From SHZI01 sp049290495 (GTDB lineage Bacteria > Pseudomonadota > Gammaproteobacteria > Steroidobacterales > GCA-2729495): a DNA stretch of 64,000 nucleotides. Positions 1-9,377 of the stretch are shown piece by piece. The position numbers and the translations under genes were made by a program. The stretch covers positions 12,768 through 76,767 of the forward strand of contig JBATNV010000195.1 of the NCBI GenBank assembly GCA_049290495.1, read 5' to 3'. Position 1 is the first letter of the stretch; the number at the start of each line of letters is the position of its first letter. The notes under the pieces were generated by a model. The model made no database searches, was not told the origin of the DNA, and saw nothing but the letters and a program-made list of their open reading frames with translations.

Positions 1-414
1 CAGCAGGAGACCGCGCGGCGGCGGATGCTGGCCGATGTGGCTAAAGCGGATGTGGTCATCACCAACCCGACGCACTTCGCTGTCGCCCTGCGCTACGACG
101 ACCAGCGCATGCGTGCACCCGTCGTGCTGGCCAAGGGCGCTGATCTGACCGCTGCCCGGATCCGTGAAGTCGCCACCGGCCACAAGATTGCGTTGTTCGA
201 ATCACCATTGCTGGCGCGCGCCCTGTACTGGAGCGCCGACATCGGTCAGGAAATTCCGGCGCCACTGTATCTGGCGGTCGCCCAGGTACTGACCTACGTC
301 TACCGCCTGCGCAACGCGCGCCTGCAGGGCGGTGCCTGGCCGGAGAAACCGGTCGTCGACGTTGATCCGAAACTGGCCAGCGGCCCGCAGCAGCGAAGAC
401 GCCGGCGACGCTAA
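1..414 (+). CDS. flhB: Flagellar export switch protein FlhB, C-terminal part (partial)
   Basis: This is the 3' end of a gene that begins before the window; the frame is open from base 1. The visible 137 residues are the cytoplasmic domain of FlhB, the switch of the flagellar type III export apparatus that changes substrate from rod/hook to filament proteins. The autocleavage motif NPTH is present about 22 residues in, preceded by the expected ADVVITNPTH context. The tail is strongly basic (QQRRRRRR). It lies 37 bases upstream of flhA, as in many gammaproteobacterial flagellar clusters. The N-terminal membrane part is not visible. Confidence 0.95.
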   Translation, partial: QQETARRRMLADVAKADVVITNPTHFAVALRYDDQRMRAPVVLAKGADLTAARIREVATGHKIALFESPLLARALYWSADIGQEIPAPLYLAVAQVLTYVYRLRNARLQGGAWPEKPVVDVDPKLASGPQQRRRRRR

Positions 415-451
415 GACTTAATCCTTTAACACCGAACAGCGGAACATCGAC

Positions 452-2539
452 ATGGCAGCACAGAACAGCAACTGGATAAGCGCAGTGCGCAACACGGCGA
501 TCATGAGCGCCGGATTGCCGCTGGTGGTACTGGCCATGCTCGCCATGATCATCCTGCCGATGCCACCACTGGTGCTCGATGCCCTGTTCACCTTCAATAT
601 CTGTATCTCGCTGGTCGTCATCCTGGCGGTGGTCTACGTCATGCGACCGCTGGACCTGGCCGCATTTCCAACCGTGTTGCTGCTGGCCACCTTGCTGCGC
701 CTGGCGCTGAACGTCGCTTCAACCCGCGTGGTCCTGCTGAATGGCCACACCGGCGGCGATGCTGCCGGCAAGGTCATCGAGGCATTCGGCGAGTTCGTGA
801 TCGGCGGCAACTACGCGGTCGGCATCGTGGTGTTCGCCATCCTGCTGATCATCAACTTCATCGTGGTAACCAAGGGCGCCGGCCGTGTCGCGGAAGTCAG
901 TGCGCGCTTCACCCTCGATTCCATGCCCGGCAAGCAGATGGCGATCGACGCCGACCTCAACGCCGGCATCATCACCCAGGCTGAAGCCGTCGCACGACGC
1001 AGCGAAGTGCGCATGGAAGCAGACTTCTACGGCTCCATGGACGGTGCCAGCAAGTTTGTACGCGGCGATGCGATCGCCGGCCTGCTGATCGTCTTCATCA
1101 ACCTCATCGGCGGCATCCTGATCGGCGTCCTCCAGCACGACATGAGTTTCGCCCAGGCGGCATCGACCTACGCACTGCTGACCATCGGTGACGGACTTGT
1201 GGCGCAGATCCCGTCACTGTTGCTCGCCATCTCCGTCGCCGTGATTGTCACGCGCATGTCGCGCTCTGAAGACATGGGCAAGCAGTTGTTCAGTCAGTTG
1301 CTCGGCGACCGGCGCGTGCTGCGTGTGGTCGCCGCCCTGCTCGGACTGCTGGGCATTATTCCCGGCATGCCCAACGTCGCCTTTTTGCTGATGGCGGGCG
1401 TCTGTGCCGGCGGCGCGTGGTTGCTCGACCGTCGCGACAATGCAGAGGAAGTTGAAGCCGAACTGCCGATCACACCCGATGTGGTCGACAACGAAGCCAG
1501 CCGCGAACTGTCCTGGCACGATGTCGGCGAAGCCGATGCCATCGGCCTGGATGTCGGCTACCGGCTCATTCCGCTCGTCGATCGCCAGCAGGACGGTGAA
1601 CTGATGCGCCGGATCAAGGGCGTACGCAAGCGCCTGTCCGAGGATCTGGGCTTCCTGGTTTCACCGGTACGCATCCGCGATGACCTGGATCTGCCGGCCA
1701 GCGGCTATCGCATCAGCGTGATGGGCTCACCGATCGCCACCGGTGAGGTACATCTGGACCGCGAACTGGCCATCAATCCCGGCCACATCGAACAACGCAT
1801 CAACGGCATTCCCGCGCAGGATCCGGCCTATGGCCTCGAGGCGGTCTGGATCGAGCCCGTACAGCGCGAGGAAGCCCAGTCACGCGGCTATACCGTTGTT
1901 GACGTGCCCACCGTGATTGCCACGCACCTGAGCAAGGTACTGCACGAAAACGCCCATGAAATATTCGGCCACCAGGAAGCACAGGAATTGCTCGACCGGC
2001 TGGCCAAGCAGGCGCCGAAGCTGATCGAGGAACTGGTGCCGAAGACCCTGTCGCTATCGGTCGTCGTGCGCGTGCTCCAGGAACTGCTGCGCGACCAGGT
2101 TCCGATCACCAACATGCGCACCATCTGCCAGGCGCTCGCCGAACACGGTCGCAGCAGCCAGGACCCCGAGGTATTGACCAGTGCGGTGCGCGTGGCGCTC
2201 GGCCGGGCCATCGTGCAGCGGGCCAGCAACGGCCAGGAAGAGTTGCCGGTGATCACCCTGGATCCACGGCTGGAACAGATCTTGCAAGAAGCACTCAAGG
2301 GAGGCGCAGATACGGCAGGAATCGAGCCGACATTGGCGGAAAAGCTGCAATCCAGGCTGGCGGATACCGCCCACCGCCAGGAAATTGTCGGCCAACCGGC
2401 TGTTCTGCTCGTATCGCCGTCACTGCGCCCCTGGCTGTCGCGCTTCCTGCGGTTTGCAGTACCGACACTCAAGGTACTGGCCTACAACGAGGTACCTGAC
2501 AGCAAGCGCGTGAAGTTGATTGCGGCAGTTGGAACCTGA
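452..2539 (+). CDS. flhA: Flagellar export gate protein FlhA
   Basis: The 695-residue product has the normal length for FlhA, the inner-membrane export gate of the flagellar type III system. The N-terminal half holds about eight hydrophobic segments, starting near residue 18 (SAGLPLVVLAMLAMIILPMP). The family signature RFTLDSMPGKQMAIDADL lies near residues 151-168. The C-terminal half is the soluble nonameric-ring domain. It follows flhB and precedes flhF on the same strand, so one operon is likely. No disruption is visible. Confidence 0.97.
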   Translation: MAAQNSNWISAVRNTAIMSAGLPLVVLAMLAMIILPMPPLVLDALFTFNICISLVVILAVVYVMRPLDLAAFPTVLLLATLLRLALNVASTRVVLLNGHTGGDAAGKVIEAFGEFVIGGNYAVGIVVFAILLIINFIVVTKGAGRVAEVSARFTLDSMPGKQMAIDADLNAGIITQAEAVARRSEVRMEADFYGSMDGASKFVRGDAIAGLLIVFINLIGGILIGVLQHDMSFAQAASTYALLTIGDGLVAQIPSLLLAISVAVIVTRMSRSEDMGKQLFSQLLGDRRVLRVVAALLGLLGIIPGMPNVAFLLMAGVCAGGAWLLDRRDNAEEVEAELPITPDVVDNEASRELSWHDVGEADAIGLDVGYRLIPLVDRQQDGELMRRIKGVRKRLSEDLGFLVSPVRIRDDLDLPASGYRISVMGSPIATGEVHLDRELAINPGHIEQRINGIPAQDPAYGLEAVWIEPVQREEAQSRGYTVVDVPTVIATHLSKVLHENAHEIFGHQEAQELLDRLAKQAPKLIEELVPKTLSLSVVVRVLQELLRDQVPITNMRTICQALAEHGRSSQDPEVLTSAVRVALGRAIVQRASNGQEELPVITLDPRLEQILQEALKGGADTAGIEPTLAEKLQSRLADTAHRQEIVGQPAVLLVSPSLRPWLSRFLRFAVPTLKVLAYNEVPDSKRVKLIAAVGT

Positions 2540-2558
2540 TTCACGGAGAGATGTGAGC

Positions 2559-3764
2559 ATGAAGATCAGACGATTCACCGGCGTGGACATGCGCGACGCG
2601 CTCCGCCAGGTACGCAATGCCCTCGGCGCAGACGCCGTCATTCTGGAGACTGCGCATAGCGCCAGCGGGGTGGAGATCTCGGCTGCAGTCGATGCAGCCA
2701 GCGGTCCGGCAGAAGCGGCAGTCAGTCCTGAATGGACGACCGCCCGCAGCAGCCCGACCGACACCGCAGAAGGACCCTGCGTGATCATCGGTGGCACGGG
2801 GCGCAGCGGCGCACTGGCGACCGTCAGCGAAATGGAACAGATGCGCACGGAGATGCGCTCCATCCGCTCGCTGCTCGAAGCCCAGCTCGGGCGCCTGATC
2901 TGGGATGACCAGTCACGCCAGACGCCGGAGATCGCCGGCCTGCTGCGCAATTTCAGTCAGCTCGGACTCGACGCAGATATCGCCCGCAAGCTTGCCGAAC
3001 GTTCTGCCATTACGCATCCGTCTGGCGGCTGGACCGCCGTACTGCGCACCCTCGTCGAAGAACTGCCGGTAGCTGATCGTGATCCGGTCAGTGACGGTGG
3101 GCGCTACGCGGTGATCGGCCCGACTGGCGTCGGCAAGACCACCACGATTGCCAAACTGGCCGCGCGGGCAGCGCTGCAGTACGGACCGGACAGCGTCGGC
3201 CTGGTGACTACCGACACCTTCCGCGTGGCCGCGCGCGAACAGCTCGACACCTACGGACAGATCATCGGCATACCCGTCAGTCATGCCAGCGATGCACAAA
3301 GTCTCAGCGAAGCACTTGATGCCCTCAAGGACCGGCGACTGATCCTGATTGATACGGCCGGCCTCAGCCAGCGCGACCCGCGGCTGCCCGAGCAGCTGGC
3401 CCGGCTGGGCGGCACCCGGTCTGGCATCACCACGCTGCTGGCACTGCCAGCCAATGCCCATGCTGGTGCGATGCAGGAAATTGTGGACGCGTTCCGGACT
3501 GCGGGACCGGCGGCATGCATCCTCACCAAGACGGATGAGGCCACGTCGCTCGGCGGTGCGCTGTCGGTGCTGATTCGCAGCCAGCTCGCCCTGGCCTATG
3601 TCGCCAATGGCCAACGTGTGCCTGAAGACATACACCTGATGCGTAACCGGCAGTCGTGGCTGGCCAAGATGGCCGTCGAGCTGATGCGCCGCGAAAACCG
3701 GGTGATCGGTACCGACGAAATGGCCGGCAGATTTACGGAGGTTGCAAACCATGCTTACGCCTGA
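2559..3764 (+). CDS. flhF: Flagellar biosynthesis GTPase FlhF
   Basis: FlhF is the SRP-type GTPase that sets polar placement of the flagellum. The start was placed at ATG 2559, preceded by a purine-rich ACGGAGAG; the open frame begins 13 codons earlier inside flhA. The 401-residue protein starts MKIRRFTGVDMRDALRQVR, typical of the FlhF B domain. The P-loop GPTGVGKTTT is near residue 187, followed by TTDTFRVAAREQLDTY, LILIDTAGLSQRDPR and ILTKTDEATSLGG, the standard NG-domain motifs. It overlaps the next gene, flhG, by 14 bases, consistent with translational coupling. Confidence 0.96.
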   Translation: MKIRRFTGVDMRDALRQVRNALGADAVILETAHSASGVEISAAVDAASGPAEAAVSPEWTTARSSPTDTAEGPCVIIGGTGRSGALATVSEMEQMRTEMRSIRSLLEAQLGRLIWDDQSRQTPEIAGLLRNFSQLGLDADIARKLAERSAITHPSGGWTAVLRTLVEELPVADRDPVSDGGRYAVIGPTGVGKTTTIAKLAARAALQYGPDSVGLVTTDTFRVAAREQLDTYGQIIGIPVSHASDAQSLSEALDALKDRRLILIDTAGLSQRDPRLPEQLARLGGTRSGITTLLALPANAHAGAMQEIVDAFRTAGPAACILTKTDEATSLGGALSVLIRSQLALAYVANGQRVPEDIHLMRNRQSWLAKMAVELMRRENRVIGTDEMAGRFTEVANHAYA

Positions 3765-4644
3765 ACACCAGGACATCGCGGGTCAGGCCGCCGGTCTCCG
3801 TCGCATGCGCAGTAACAAACCCGTCAAGGTCATCACCGTTACCGGCGGCAAGGGTGGCGTCGGCAAGACCAATATCTCGGCCAACCTGGCTGTGGCCATG
3901 TCGATGCTCGGTCGCCGCGTGATGCTGCTCGATGCAGACCTCGGCCTGGCCAACATCGACGTACTGCTGGGCCTGCAACCCAGCCACTCACTGGCGGACG
4001 TGGTTAATGGTACGCGGCGGCTCGAGGAAGTCATCGTCGTCGGCCCGGCCGGCATCCGCGTGATCCCCGGCGCCTCCGGCCTGTCGAACATGGCCAACCT
4101 GACACCCGCACAGCATGCCGGCATCGTGCACGCCTTCAGCGAACTCACTGAAGACCTGGATGCGCTGATCGTTGATACCGCAGCCGGCCTCTCCGAAAGC
4201 GTGCTGCGCTTCTGCGAAGCCGGCAACGAAGTGCTGGTGGTGGTCTGCGACGAACCAACCTCGATCACCGACGCCTACGCGCTGATCAAGGTACTGAGCA
4301 TGGAGCGTGGCGTCTCACGTTTTCGCATCATCACCAACATGACGCACCAGGGTGGCGACGGGCGCCACCTGTTCGAAAAGTTGCTGCGCGTCACAGAACG
4401 CTTCCTGCAGGTCACGCTCGACCATGCCGGCAGTATTCCCTACGACGATCGCGTCTGGCGCGCCGTGCAACTACAGACACCATTTGTGACGTCGTTCCCT
4501 ACCAGTCTCGCCGCCTCTGCACTCAAGAAACTCGCCCTGCGTGCCGATAGCTGGGAGGAGCCCCGCGCGGCACGCGGCAATATCGAGTTTTTTGTGGAGC
4601 GCCTGATCCGGGCACAGCCAGGCCGGGAGACGGCACAGGCATGA
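3751..4644 (+). CDS. flhG: MinD-like ATPase FlhG (FleN), flagellar number regulator
   Basis: This ParA/MinD-type ATPase limits flagellar number and partners FlhF. The start was placed at ATG 3751, nine bases after GGAGG; an in-frame TTG at 3742 is less likely. The 297-residue product has the deviant Walker A GGKGGVGKTN near residue 30, LLDADLGLANIDVLLGL just after, and an N-terminal GQAAGLRRM resembling the DQAxxLR element used by FlhG to stimulate FlhF. The stop codon overlaps the fliA start (ATGA). Confidence 0.95.
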   Translation: MLTPEHQDIAGQAAGLRRMRSNKPVKVITVTGGKGGVGKTNISANLAVAMSMLGRRVMLLDADLGLANIDVLLGLQPSHSLADVVNGTRRLEEVIVVGPAGIRVIPGASGLSNMANLTPAQHAGIVHAFSELTEDLDALIVDTAAGLSESVLRFCEAGNEVLVVVCDEPTSITDAYALIKVLSMERGVSRFRIITNMTHQGGDGRHLFEKLLRVTERFLQVTLDHAGSIPYDDRVWRAVQLQTPFVTSFPTSLAASALKKLALRADSWEEPRAARGNIEFFVERLIRAQPGRETAQA

Positions 4645-5390
4645 CGCCGGCAAACCGCTATGCAACGGCCGCCGGGCACTCGCCCGACGCGCTCGTGCAG
4701 GAGCACGCCCCGCTGGTGAAGCGTATTGCGAATCACCTGCGTGGCCGCCTGCCGCATGGCATAGACCTGGATGACCTGATCCAGGTCGGACTGATTGCGC
4801 TGCTGGATGCCGCGCGTCAGTACTCGCCGGCAAAAGGCGCGAGTTTTGAGACCTACGCAAGCATCCGGGTACGCGGTGCGATGCTGGACGAAGTTCGCAG
4901 TACCGACTGGACACCGCGATCTGTTTATCGACGACAACGGGAACTGACGGCAGCGATCCAGAAAGTGGAAAACAGGACAGGACAACCGGCTGAGCCGCGC
5001 GAGATCGCCACTGAACTGGGCATCTCGCTGGAGGACTATTTCCAGATGGTGAGTGCTGCCACGACGCATCGCCTGTTCAGCCTCGACCAGGACGATGACA
5101 ACGGCAGCACCGACACACACATGCAGCAGATTCCGGATCCGGATGCGGAACCCTGTGCTGAACTCGAATCCGATGAATTTCGTGCCGCGCTTGGCGAGGC
5201 CATCCGTTCACTGCCGGAGCGTGAGGGGCTCGTCATGTCGCTGTACTACGAGGAGGAACTGAACCTGAAGGAAATCGGCGAAGTACTCGGCGTGACGGAG
5301 TCACGTGTCTGCCAGATCCACGGTCAGGCCCTCAGCCGGGTGCGCTCACGCGTGCATGCTGCAATCGATGGCGTCGCACTAGGCACCTGA
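4641..5390 (+). CDS. fliA: RNA polymerase sigma-28 factor FliA
   Basis: The product is 249 residues, the normal length for the flagellar sigma factor that transcribes late (class III) flagellar genes. Region 2 is clear (DLIQVGLIALLDAARQYSP, FETYASIRVRGAMLDE, STDWTPRSVYRRQREL). Region 4 carries the helix-turn-helix LNLKEIGEVLGVTESRVCQIH near the C terminus. The ATG overlaps the flhG stop. In Pseudomonas this gene is followed by the che genes; here a MotA-type gene follows directly. Confidence 0.96.
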   Translation: MTPANRYATAAGHSPDALVQEHAPLVKRIANHLRGRLPHGIDLDDLIQVGLIALLDAARQYSPAKGASFETYASIRVRGAMLDEVRSTDWTPRSVYRRQRELTAAIQKVENRTGQPAEPREIATELGISLEDYFQMVSAATTHRLFSLDQDDDNGSTDTHMQQIPDPDAEPCAELESDEFRAALGEAIRSLPEREGLVMSLYYEEELNLKEIGEVLGVTESRVCQIHGQALSRVRSRVHAAIDGVALGT

Positions 5391-5444
5391 ACATGCCATG
5401 CCCGGAAAGACACAAATGAATACAACAACACCGCGAGACCGTGA

Positions 5445-6185
5445 ATGGACATATTGACCATCAGCGGCGTCGCGCTGGCCTTTTTTGCCATCATCATCGG
5501 CAGCATCCTCAAGGGTGCCGGCGTCGGCTCGCTGCTGAATCCAGCCGCATTCGTCATCGTATTTCTGGGCACCTTCGCATCAATCCTGATCCAGACGCCA
5601 AAAGCCACCTTCATGCGTGCCTGGAAGATCGTACCGTGGATCTTCAAGCCACCCCTGGAAGATCACGAAAAGCTGATTGCCAAGATGGTCGAGTGGAGCG
5701 AGATCGCGCGCAAACAGGGACTGCTCGGCCTTGAGCCGGCCCTGGAATCAGAGCCGGATCCGTTTGCGCAGAAAGCCCTGCAGATGCTGGTGGACGGTAC
5801 GGAACCGGACAAGATCCGCGAAGCGCTGGAGATGGATATCGAGGTCAAGGCGAAAGCCAATACAGCCAGTGCCAAGGTCTTCGAAGGTCTGGGCATCTAC
5901 GCGCCGACACTCGGCATCATCGGCGCCGTGCTCGGCCTGATCGCGGTGATGAAGAACCTCGCCGATCCGAGCAAGCTCGGCCATGGTATCGCCGCCGCCT
6001 TTACCGCCACCATCTATGGCATCGGACTCGCGAACCTGTTCTTTCTGCCGATCGCCAACAAGCTCAAGGACGTAATCGGCAAGCAGACGCATACCAAGGA
6101 AATGATCATCGAAGGGATCATCGCCATTGCCGAAGGCGAAAATCCGCGCAACCTCGAAGCCAAGCTCAAGGGGTTTGCCGGCTAA
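5445..6185 (+). CDS. motC: Flagellar stator protein, MotA/PomA family (MotC type)
   Basis: The 246-residue product is a MotA-family ion-channel subunit of the flagellar stator. It has paired N-terminal membrane segments (residues about 4-25 and 30-50), a cytoplasmic loop with charged residues, and two later segments around IYAPTLGIIGAVLGLIAVM and FTATIYGIGLANLFFLPIA. Sequence character and the adjacent MotD point to the second stator set of Pseudomonas (MotCD) rather than the MotAB set. The gap from fliA is 54 bases. Whether it conducts H+ or Na+ cannot be told. Confidence 0.9.
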   Translation: MDILTISGVALAFFAIIIGSILKGAGVGSLLNPAAFVIVFLGTFASILIQTPKATFMRAWKIVPWIFKPPLEDHEKLIAKMVEWSEIARKQGLLGLEPALESEPDPFAQKALQMLVDGTEPDKIREALEMDIEVKAKANTASAKVFEGLGIYAPTLGIIGAVLGLIAVMKNLADPSKLGHGIAAAFTATIYGIGLANLFFLPIANKLKDVIGKQTHTKEMIIEGIIAIAEGENPRNLEAKLKGFAG

Positions 6186-6203
6186 GGCCGGTTAGCCGCG
6201 ACA

Positions 6204-7088
6204 ATGGCCAGGAAACACGAACACGAAGATCACGTCAACCACGAGGCGTGGGCCATACCCTACGGCGATCTCGTGACCCTGCTGCTGGCATTTTTTGTCG
6301 TCATGTATGCGACCTCGTCAGTCAACGAGGGCAAGTACAAGGTTCTTTCCGACTCGCTGAATGCCGCCTTTCGCGGCGCGCCACGCACCATGGAACCGAT
6401 TCCCGTCGGCGACAAGCCGGCCAAGGCCAAAGCTGACGATACCGTGGCCGGCATCAAGCCAGGTCAGATATTGAAGCTGGAAGCCGAGCGGGCTGCGGAG
6501 CAGAAGGACCAGCAAACGCTGGCCGAGAATGCGGCCCTGCAGGGTCATCTGCAGAAGATGAGCGACGACCTTGAAACAGCGATGCAGGAGCTCATCGACA
6601 AGGAAATGATCCGCATTCAGCGCGCGCCGTCCTGGGTCGAGGTGGAGATCAAGGCGGATATTCTCTTTCCGAGCGGCAGTGCCGAGATCGAGCCTTCCGC
6701 AACTGCCGTACTCGATCGCATCGCTGTCATCCTGGTTGAACGTCCCTACCCGATCCGCATTGAAGGACACACCGATACAAGGCCGATCAGGACCAGCCAG
6801 TTTCCATCGAACTGGGAACTGTCGGCGGCACGTGCGGCACGCATCGTGCGTCTCTTCGAAGCTCATGGCATCGCATCCAGCCGGATGGTTGTCGCCGGCA
6901 TGGGCGAAAACCGGCCACTGGCAGACAACAGCAGCGCAGAAGGCCGAAACCGCAACCGGCGCGTCACCATCGTCATTCTCGGCAAGCCGCCAGCCGCAGA
7001 TGACCCGATGCCGGGTGGCATTGCCGAAGCTGCTGCCGAGCCTGCTGTCGGATCGACAGCCGCGCCGGCTGTGGAGCCTGCGACATGA
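6204..7088 (+). CDS. motD: Flagellar stator protein, MotB/OmpA family (MotD type)
   Basis: This is the partner subunit of the preceding stator gene, anchoring the stator to peptidoglycan. The single membrane segment near residues 18-37 includes the ion-binding Asp (YGDLVTLLLAFF, D22). The C-terminal OmpA-type peptidoglycan-binding domain carries IEGHTDTRPI near residue 188 and NRRVTIVILG. At 294 residues it is a usual length, with an Ala/Pro-rich tail. Its stop codon overlaps the start of the next short gene (ATGA). Confidence 0.93.
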   Translation: MARKHEHEDHVNHEAWAIPYGDLVTLLLAFFVVMYATSSVNEGKYKVLSDSLNAAFRGAPRTMEPIPVGDKPAKAKADDTVAGIKPGQILKLEAERAAEQKDQQTLAENAALQGHLQKMSDDLETAMQELIDKEMIRIQRAPSWVEVEIKADILFPSGSAEIEPSATAVLDRIAVILVERPYPIRIEGHTDTRPIRTSQFPSNWELSAARAARIVRLFEAHGIASSRMVVAGMGENRPLADNSSAEGRNRNRRVTIVILGKPPAADDPMPGGIAEAAAEPAVGSTAAPAVEPAT

Positions 7089-7252
7089 ATTCAGTAGACC
7101 GCATCGGCCCTGGCCTGCCACCCACCCGGATCGAGCGCATTGCCGACAAGCGTCGCAAGCCGGAACGGGAGCAAAAGCAGCACCGCGAAAACAGGAAACC
7201 GCCGGAAACGGGTTCCGACGGCCGCAATCACATCATTGACGAACTTGCCTGA
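7085..7252 (+). CDS. Small hypothetical protein (55 aa) between motD and the DUF2802 gene
   Basis: An ATG overlapping the motD stop (ATGA) opens a 55-codon frame ending TGA at 7250-7252. The product begins MNSVDRIGPGLPPTRIERIA, is very rich in Arg, Lys and Glu in the middle, and ends HIIDELA. It lacks membrane segments and a signal peptide. The overlap, the codon pattern and the position inside a tight flagellar operon support a real gene. The function is not recognised; the charged, Pro-rich composition suggests a small soluble, perhaps disordered, protein. Confidence 0.65.
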   Translation: MNSVDRIGPGLPPTRIERIADKRRKPEREQKQHRENRKPPETGSDGRNHIIDELA

Positions 7253-7265
7253 AGGAAATCACACC

Positions 7266-7757
7266 ATGGCTATTCTGGACACACTGAACATCGGCAACTT
7301 TGCGCCAGGCAGCATTGATATCAGCCTGCTCGGCGACTTCTTTGCTGGCACGGCCACGATTCATCCGGTGGCACTGTTTGCCGGCGGAGTGCTGGCACTG
7401 GTCACGCTCACTGTGCTGGCGTTCTCGGTCGCCCGGCAGAAACGCCATACCAGGCTACTGGAAGAGCGCTGCGACGATACACAGGATCGCCTGCAGGCTA
7501 TCGAGATCCTGCTGGCAGCTTCGACCAGTGAGGCCAGCCTGCTGCGCCAACGCGTCGAACAACTGGGTATGCGTCAGGAAAACACCCTGGGCAGCAACGC
7601 AAAGACCAGCTTGCGCCAGGCCATCGCCCTGTCCAGACACGGTGCGACGACCAGGCAGCTGATCGATACCTGCGAACTGAGTCAAGGCGAAGCGCACCTG
7701 ATCCAGACACTCTATGGCCAGCCTGCAGGCGCTCCGGCGGCTGAAGAACTGCACTGA
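7266..7757 (+). CDS. DUF2802-type membrane-anchored protein of flagellar/chemotaxis clusters
   Basis: The start was placed at ATG 7266, with AAGGAA just upstream; an open frame extends further 5' but overlaps motD and the small gene. The 163-residue product has one membrane segment near residues 35-55 (HPVALFAGGVLALVTLTVL), a coiled-coil-like stretch (residues 60-105) and a C-terminal part (ALSRHGATTRQLIDTCELS, GEAHLIQTLYG) resembling the DUF2802 proteins that end the che/mot cluster in Pseudomonas. The precise function is unknown. Confidence 0.75.
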   Translation: MAILDTLNIGNFAPGSIDISLLGDFFAGTATIHPVALFAGGVLALVTLTVLAFSVARQKRHTRLLEERCDDTQDRLQAIEILLAASTSEASLLRQRVEQLGMRQENTLGSNAKTSLRQAIALSRHGATTRQLIDTCELSQGEAHLIQTLYGQPAGAPAAEELH

Positions 7758-7828
7758 AGAAACCGGCTGACACCGTATCAGATGATTCTGCAACGACAGA
7801 CCAGCACACATACGTGGGAGTTACGACG

Positions 7829-9352
7829 ATGAGCCAGGTTCCTGAACACATACTGCAGCGCTTGCGTACCTGCACCAGCTTTCCAACCCCGCCCGCAGTG
7901 GCGATGCAGGTGTTGCAACTGGCCCAGGATCCTGACATCGACCTCAGCAAGGTCGCCGATGCGGTCAGCGCAGACGCGGCCATCGCCGCCAAGGTGATGC
8001 GTATTGCCAACTCGGCAATGTACTCACGCCGACGACAGAGCACCAACCTGCGCCAGGCGCTGATTGTGCTCGGGCTCAATGCGACCCTGACCCTGGCGCT
8101 CAGTTTCACGCTGGTTTCGACCCTCAAGAGAAACACCACGCAGGGCTTTGACTTCAATTCCTACTGGCGTCGTACCGTTCTCGCCGCCGCATGGGGCAAG
8201 TTGCTGGCCAGTGAAACGGGTCGGCGCGATGCTGAAGAAATTTTTCTCGCTGCCCTGCTGCAGGACCTGGGCATGCTGGTGATCGACAAGATCTGGCCGG
8301 AGGTCTACGAAGGGATCGCGCCGTTCAAGATCGAGCACAGTCGCATCTGCCAGCATGAACAGAACTGCATCGGTACGGATCACCGCTCGATCGGCGCTGC
8401 TTTACTGCGCATCTGGAATATGCCGGAAAGCCTGGTGCGCGCCGTGCAGCACAGCCATGACCCGAGCGCTGCCGGCGTGGACGGCGACGAACGGGCATTC
8501 GTCCGTGCGGTCGCGATGTCCGGCGAACTCAGCGATGTCTGGCTCAGCTCGCACAACGAGGTCGCCCTGCGCCGCGTTGGCCAGCAGGCCCACCGCTATC
8601 TCGGTATCCAGCCCAACCGTCTCGGCGAGTTGTTCGATGCAGTCCGCGAGCAACTGCCGGTTGCTGAAGAACTGTTCCAGATGGAACTGTTTGACGCCTC
8701 GCAACTGCAGGATATTACCGACGCTGCGCAGGAAATCCTGATCGTCCGCAACCTGTACCAGATCAATGCCAATGAGGAAGTCCAGCAGGAAAAGCACGCG
8801 CTGGAGAAGGAGCACAGCAAGCTCAAGACAGAAACCATCCGTGACGTCCTGACCAGCGCCTATAACCGGCGCCACTTTGAAAAGCGGCTGGGTGAGGAAT
8901 TTGATGCTTGTGCGAAATCAAACTATGGCTGGCCACTGTCGCTGATCTTTATCGATCTGGACAAATTCAAGTCCGTCAATGACGGCTACGGCCACCAGGC
9001 TGGTGATGCCGTCCTGAAAGCAGTTGCCGATCTGCTCCTCGAAACACTGCGTGATACCGATATCGTATCCCGCTACGGTGGTGATGAGTTCGTGCTGCTG
9101 CTGCCGGGCGTTGATGCAGACCAGGTAAACACTGTTGCGAAACGTATCTGCGAAATAGCAAGAACCCGGAAGGCCATGATCAGCGATGGCACGCAGGTGG
9201 GCATCACCCTGTCGCTCGGTGTTGCGACTTGCGATGCGCAGAACCAGTTTGACACGGCACAGGCACTGCTGGCAGCGGCTGATTCAGCGCTTTACAAGTC
9301 GAAGCAGAGTGGGCGGGACCGGTACACCCTGCACAACGCGCAGGCGGCCTGA
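7829..9352 (+). CDS. HDOD domain plus GGDEF diguanylate cyclase
   Basis: The start was placed at ATG 7829, nine bases after GGAG; an in-frame GTG at 7814 overlaps that site. The 507-residue protein has an N-terminal HDOD domain (about residues 10-210, ISADAAIAAKV-like core SADAAIAAKVMRIANSAMYS), a linker helix, and a C-terminal GGDEF domain. The active site GGDEF is intact at residues 417-421, and an RDTD inhibitory site stands five residues before it, so c-di-GMP synthesis with product inhibition is expected. Its place beside the flagellar cluster suggests control of motility. It converges on a sigma-54 regulator gene. Confidence 0.92.
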   Translation: MSQVPEHILQRLRTCTSFPTPPAVAMQVLQLAQDPDIDLSKVADAVSADAAIAAKVMRIANSAMYSRRRQSTNLRQALIVLGLNATLTLALSFTLVSTLKRNTTQGFDFNSYWRRTVLAAAWGKLLASETGRRDAEEIFLAALLQDLGMLVIDKIWPEVYEGIAPFKIEHSRICQHEQNCIGTDHRSIGAALLRIWNMPESLVRAVQHSHDPSAAGVDGDERAFVRAVAMSGELSDVWLSSHNEVALRRVGQQAHRYLGIQPNRLGELFDAVREQLPVAEELFQMELFDASQLQDITDAAQEILIVRNLYQINANEEVQQEKHALEKEHSKLKTETIRDVLTSAYNRRHFEKRLGEEFDACAKSNYGWPLSLIFIDLDKFKSVNDGYGHQAGDAVLKAVADLLLETLRDTDIVSRYGGDEFVLLLPGVDADQVNTVAKRICEIARTRKAMISDGTQVGITLSLGVATCDAQNQFDTAQALLAAADSALYKSKQSGRDRYTLHNAQAA

Positions 9353-9377
9353 CAACTTCAGAGAGGACGCGCTGCGC

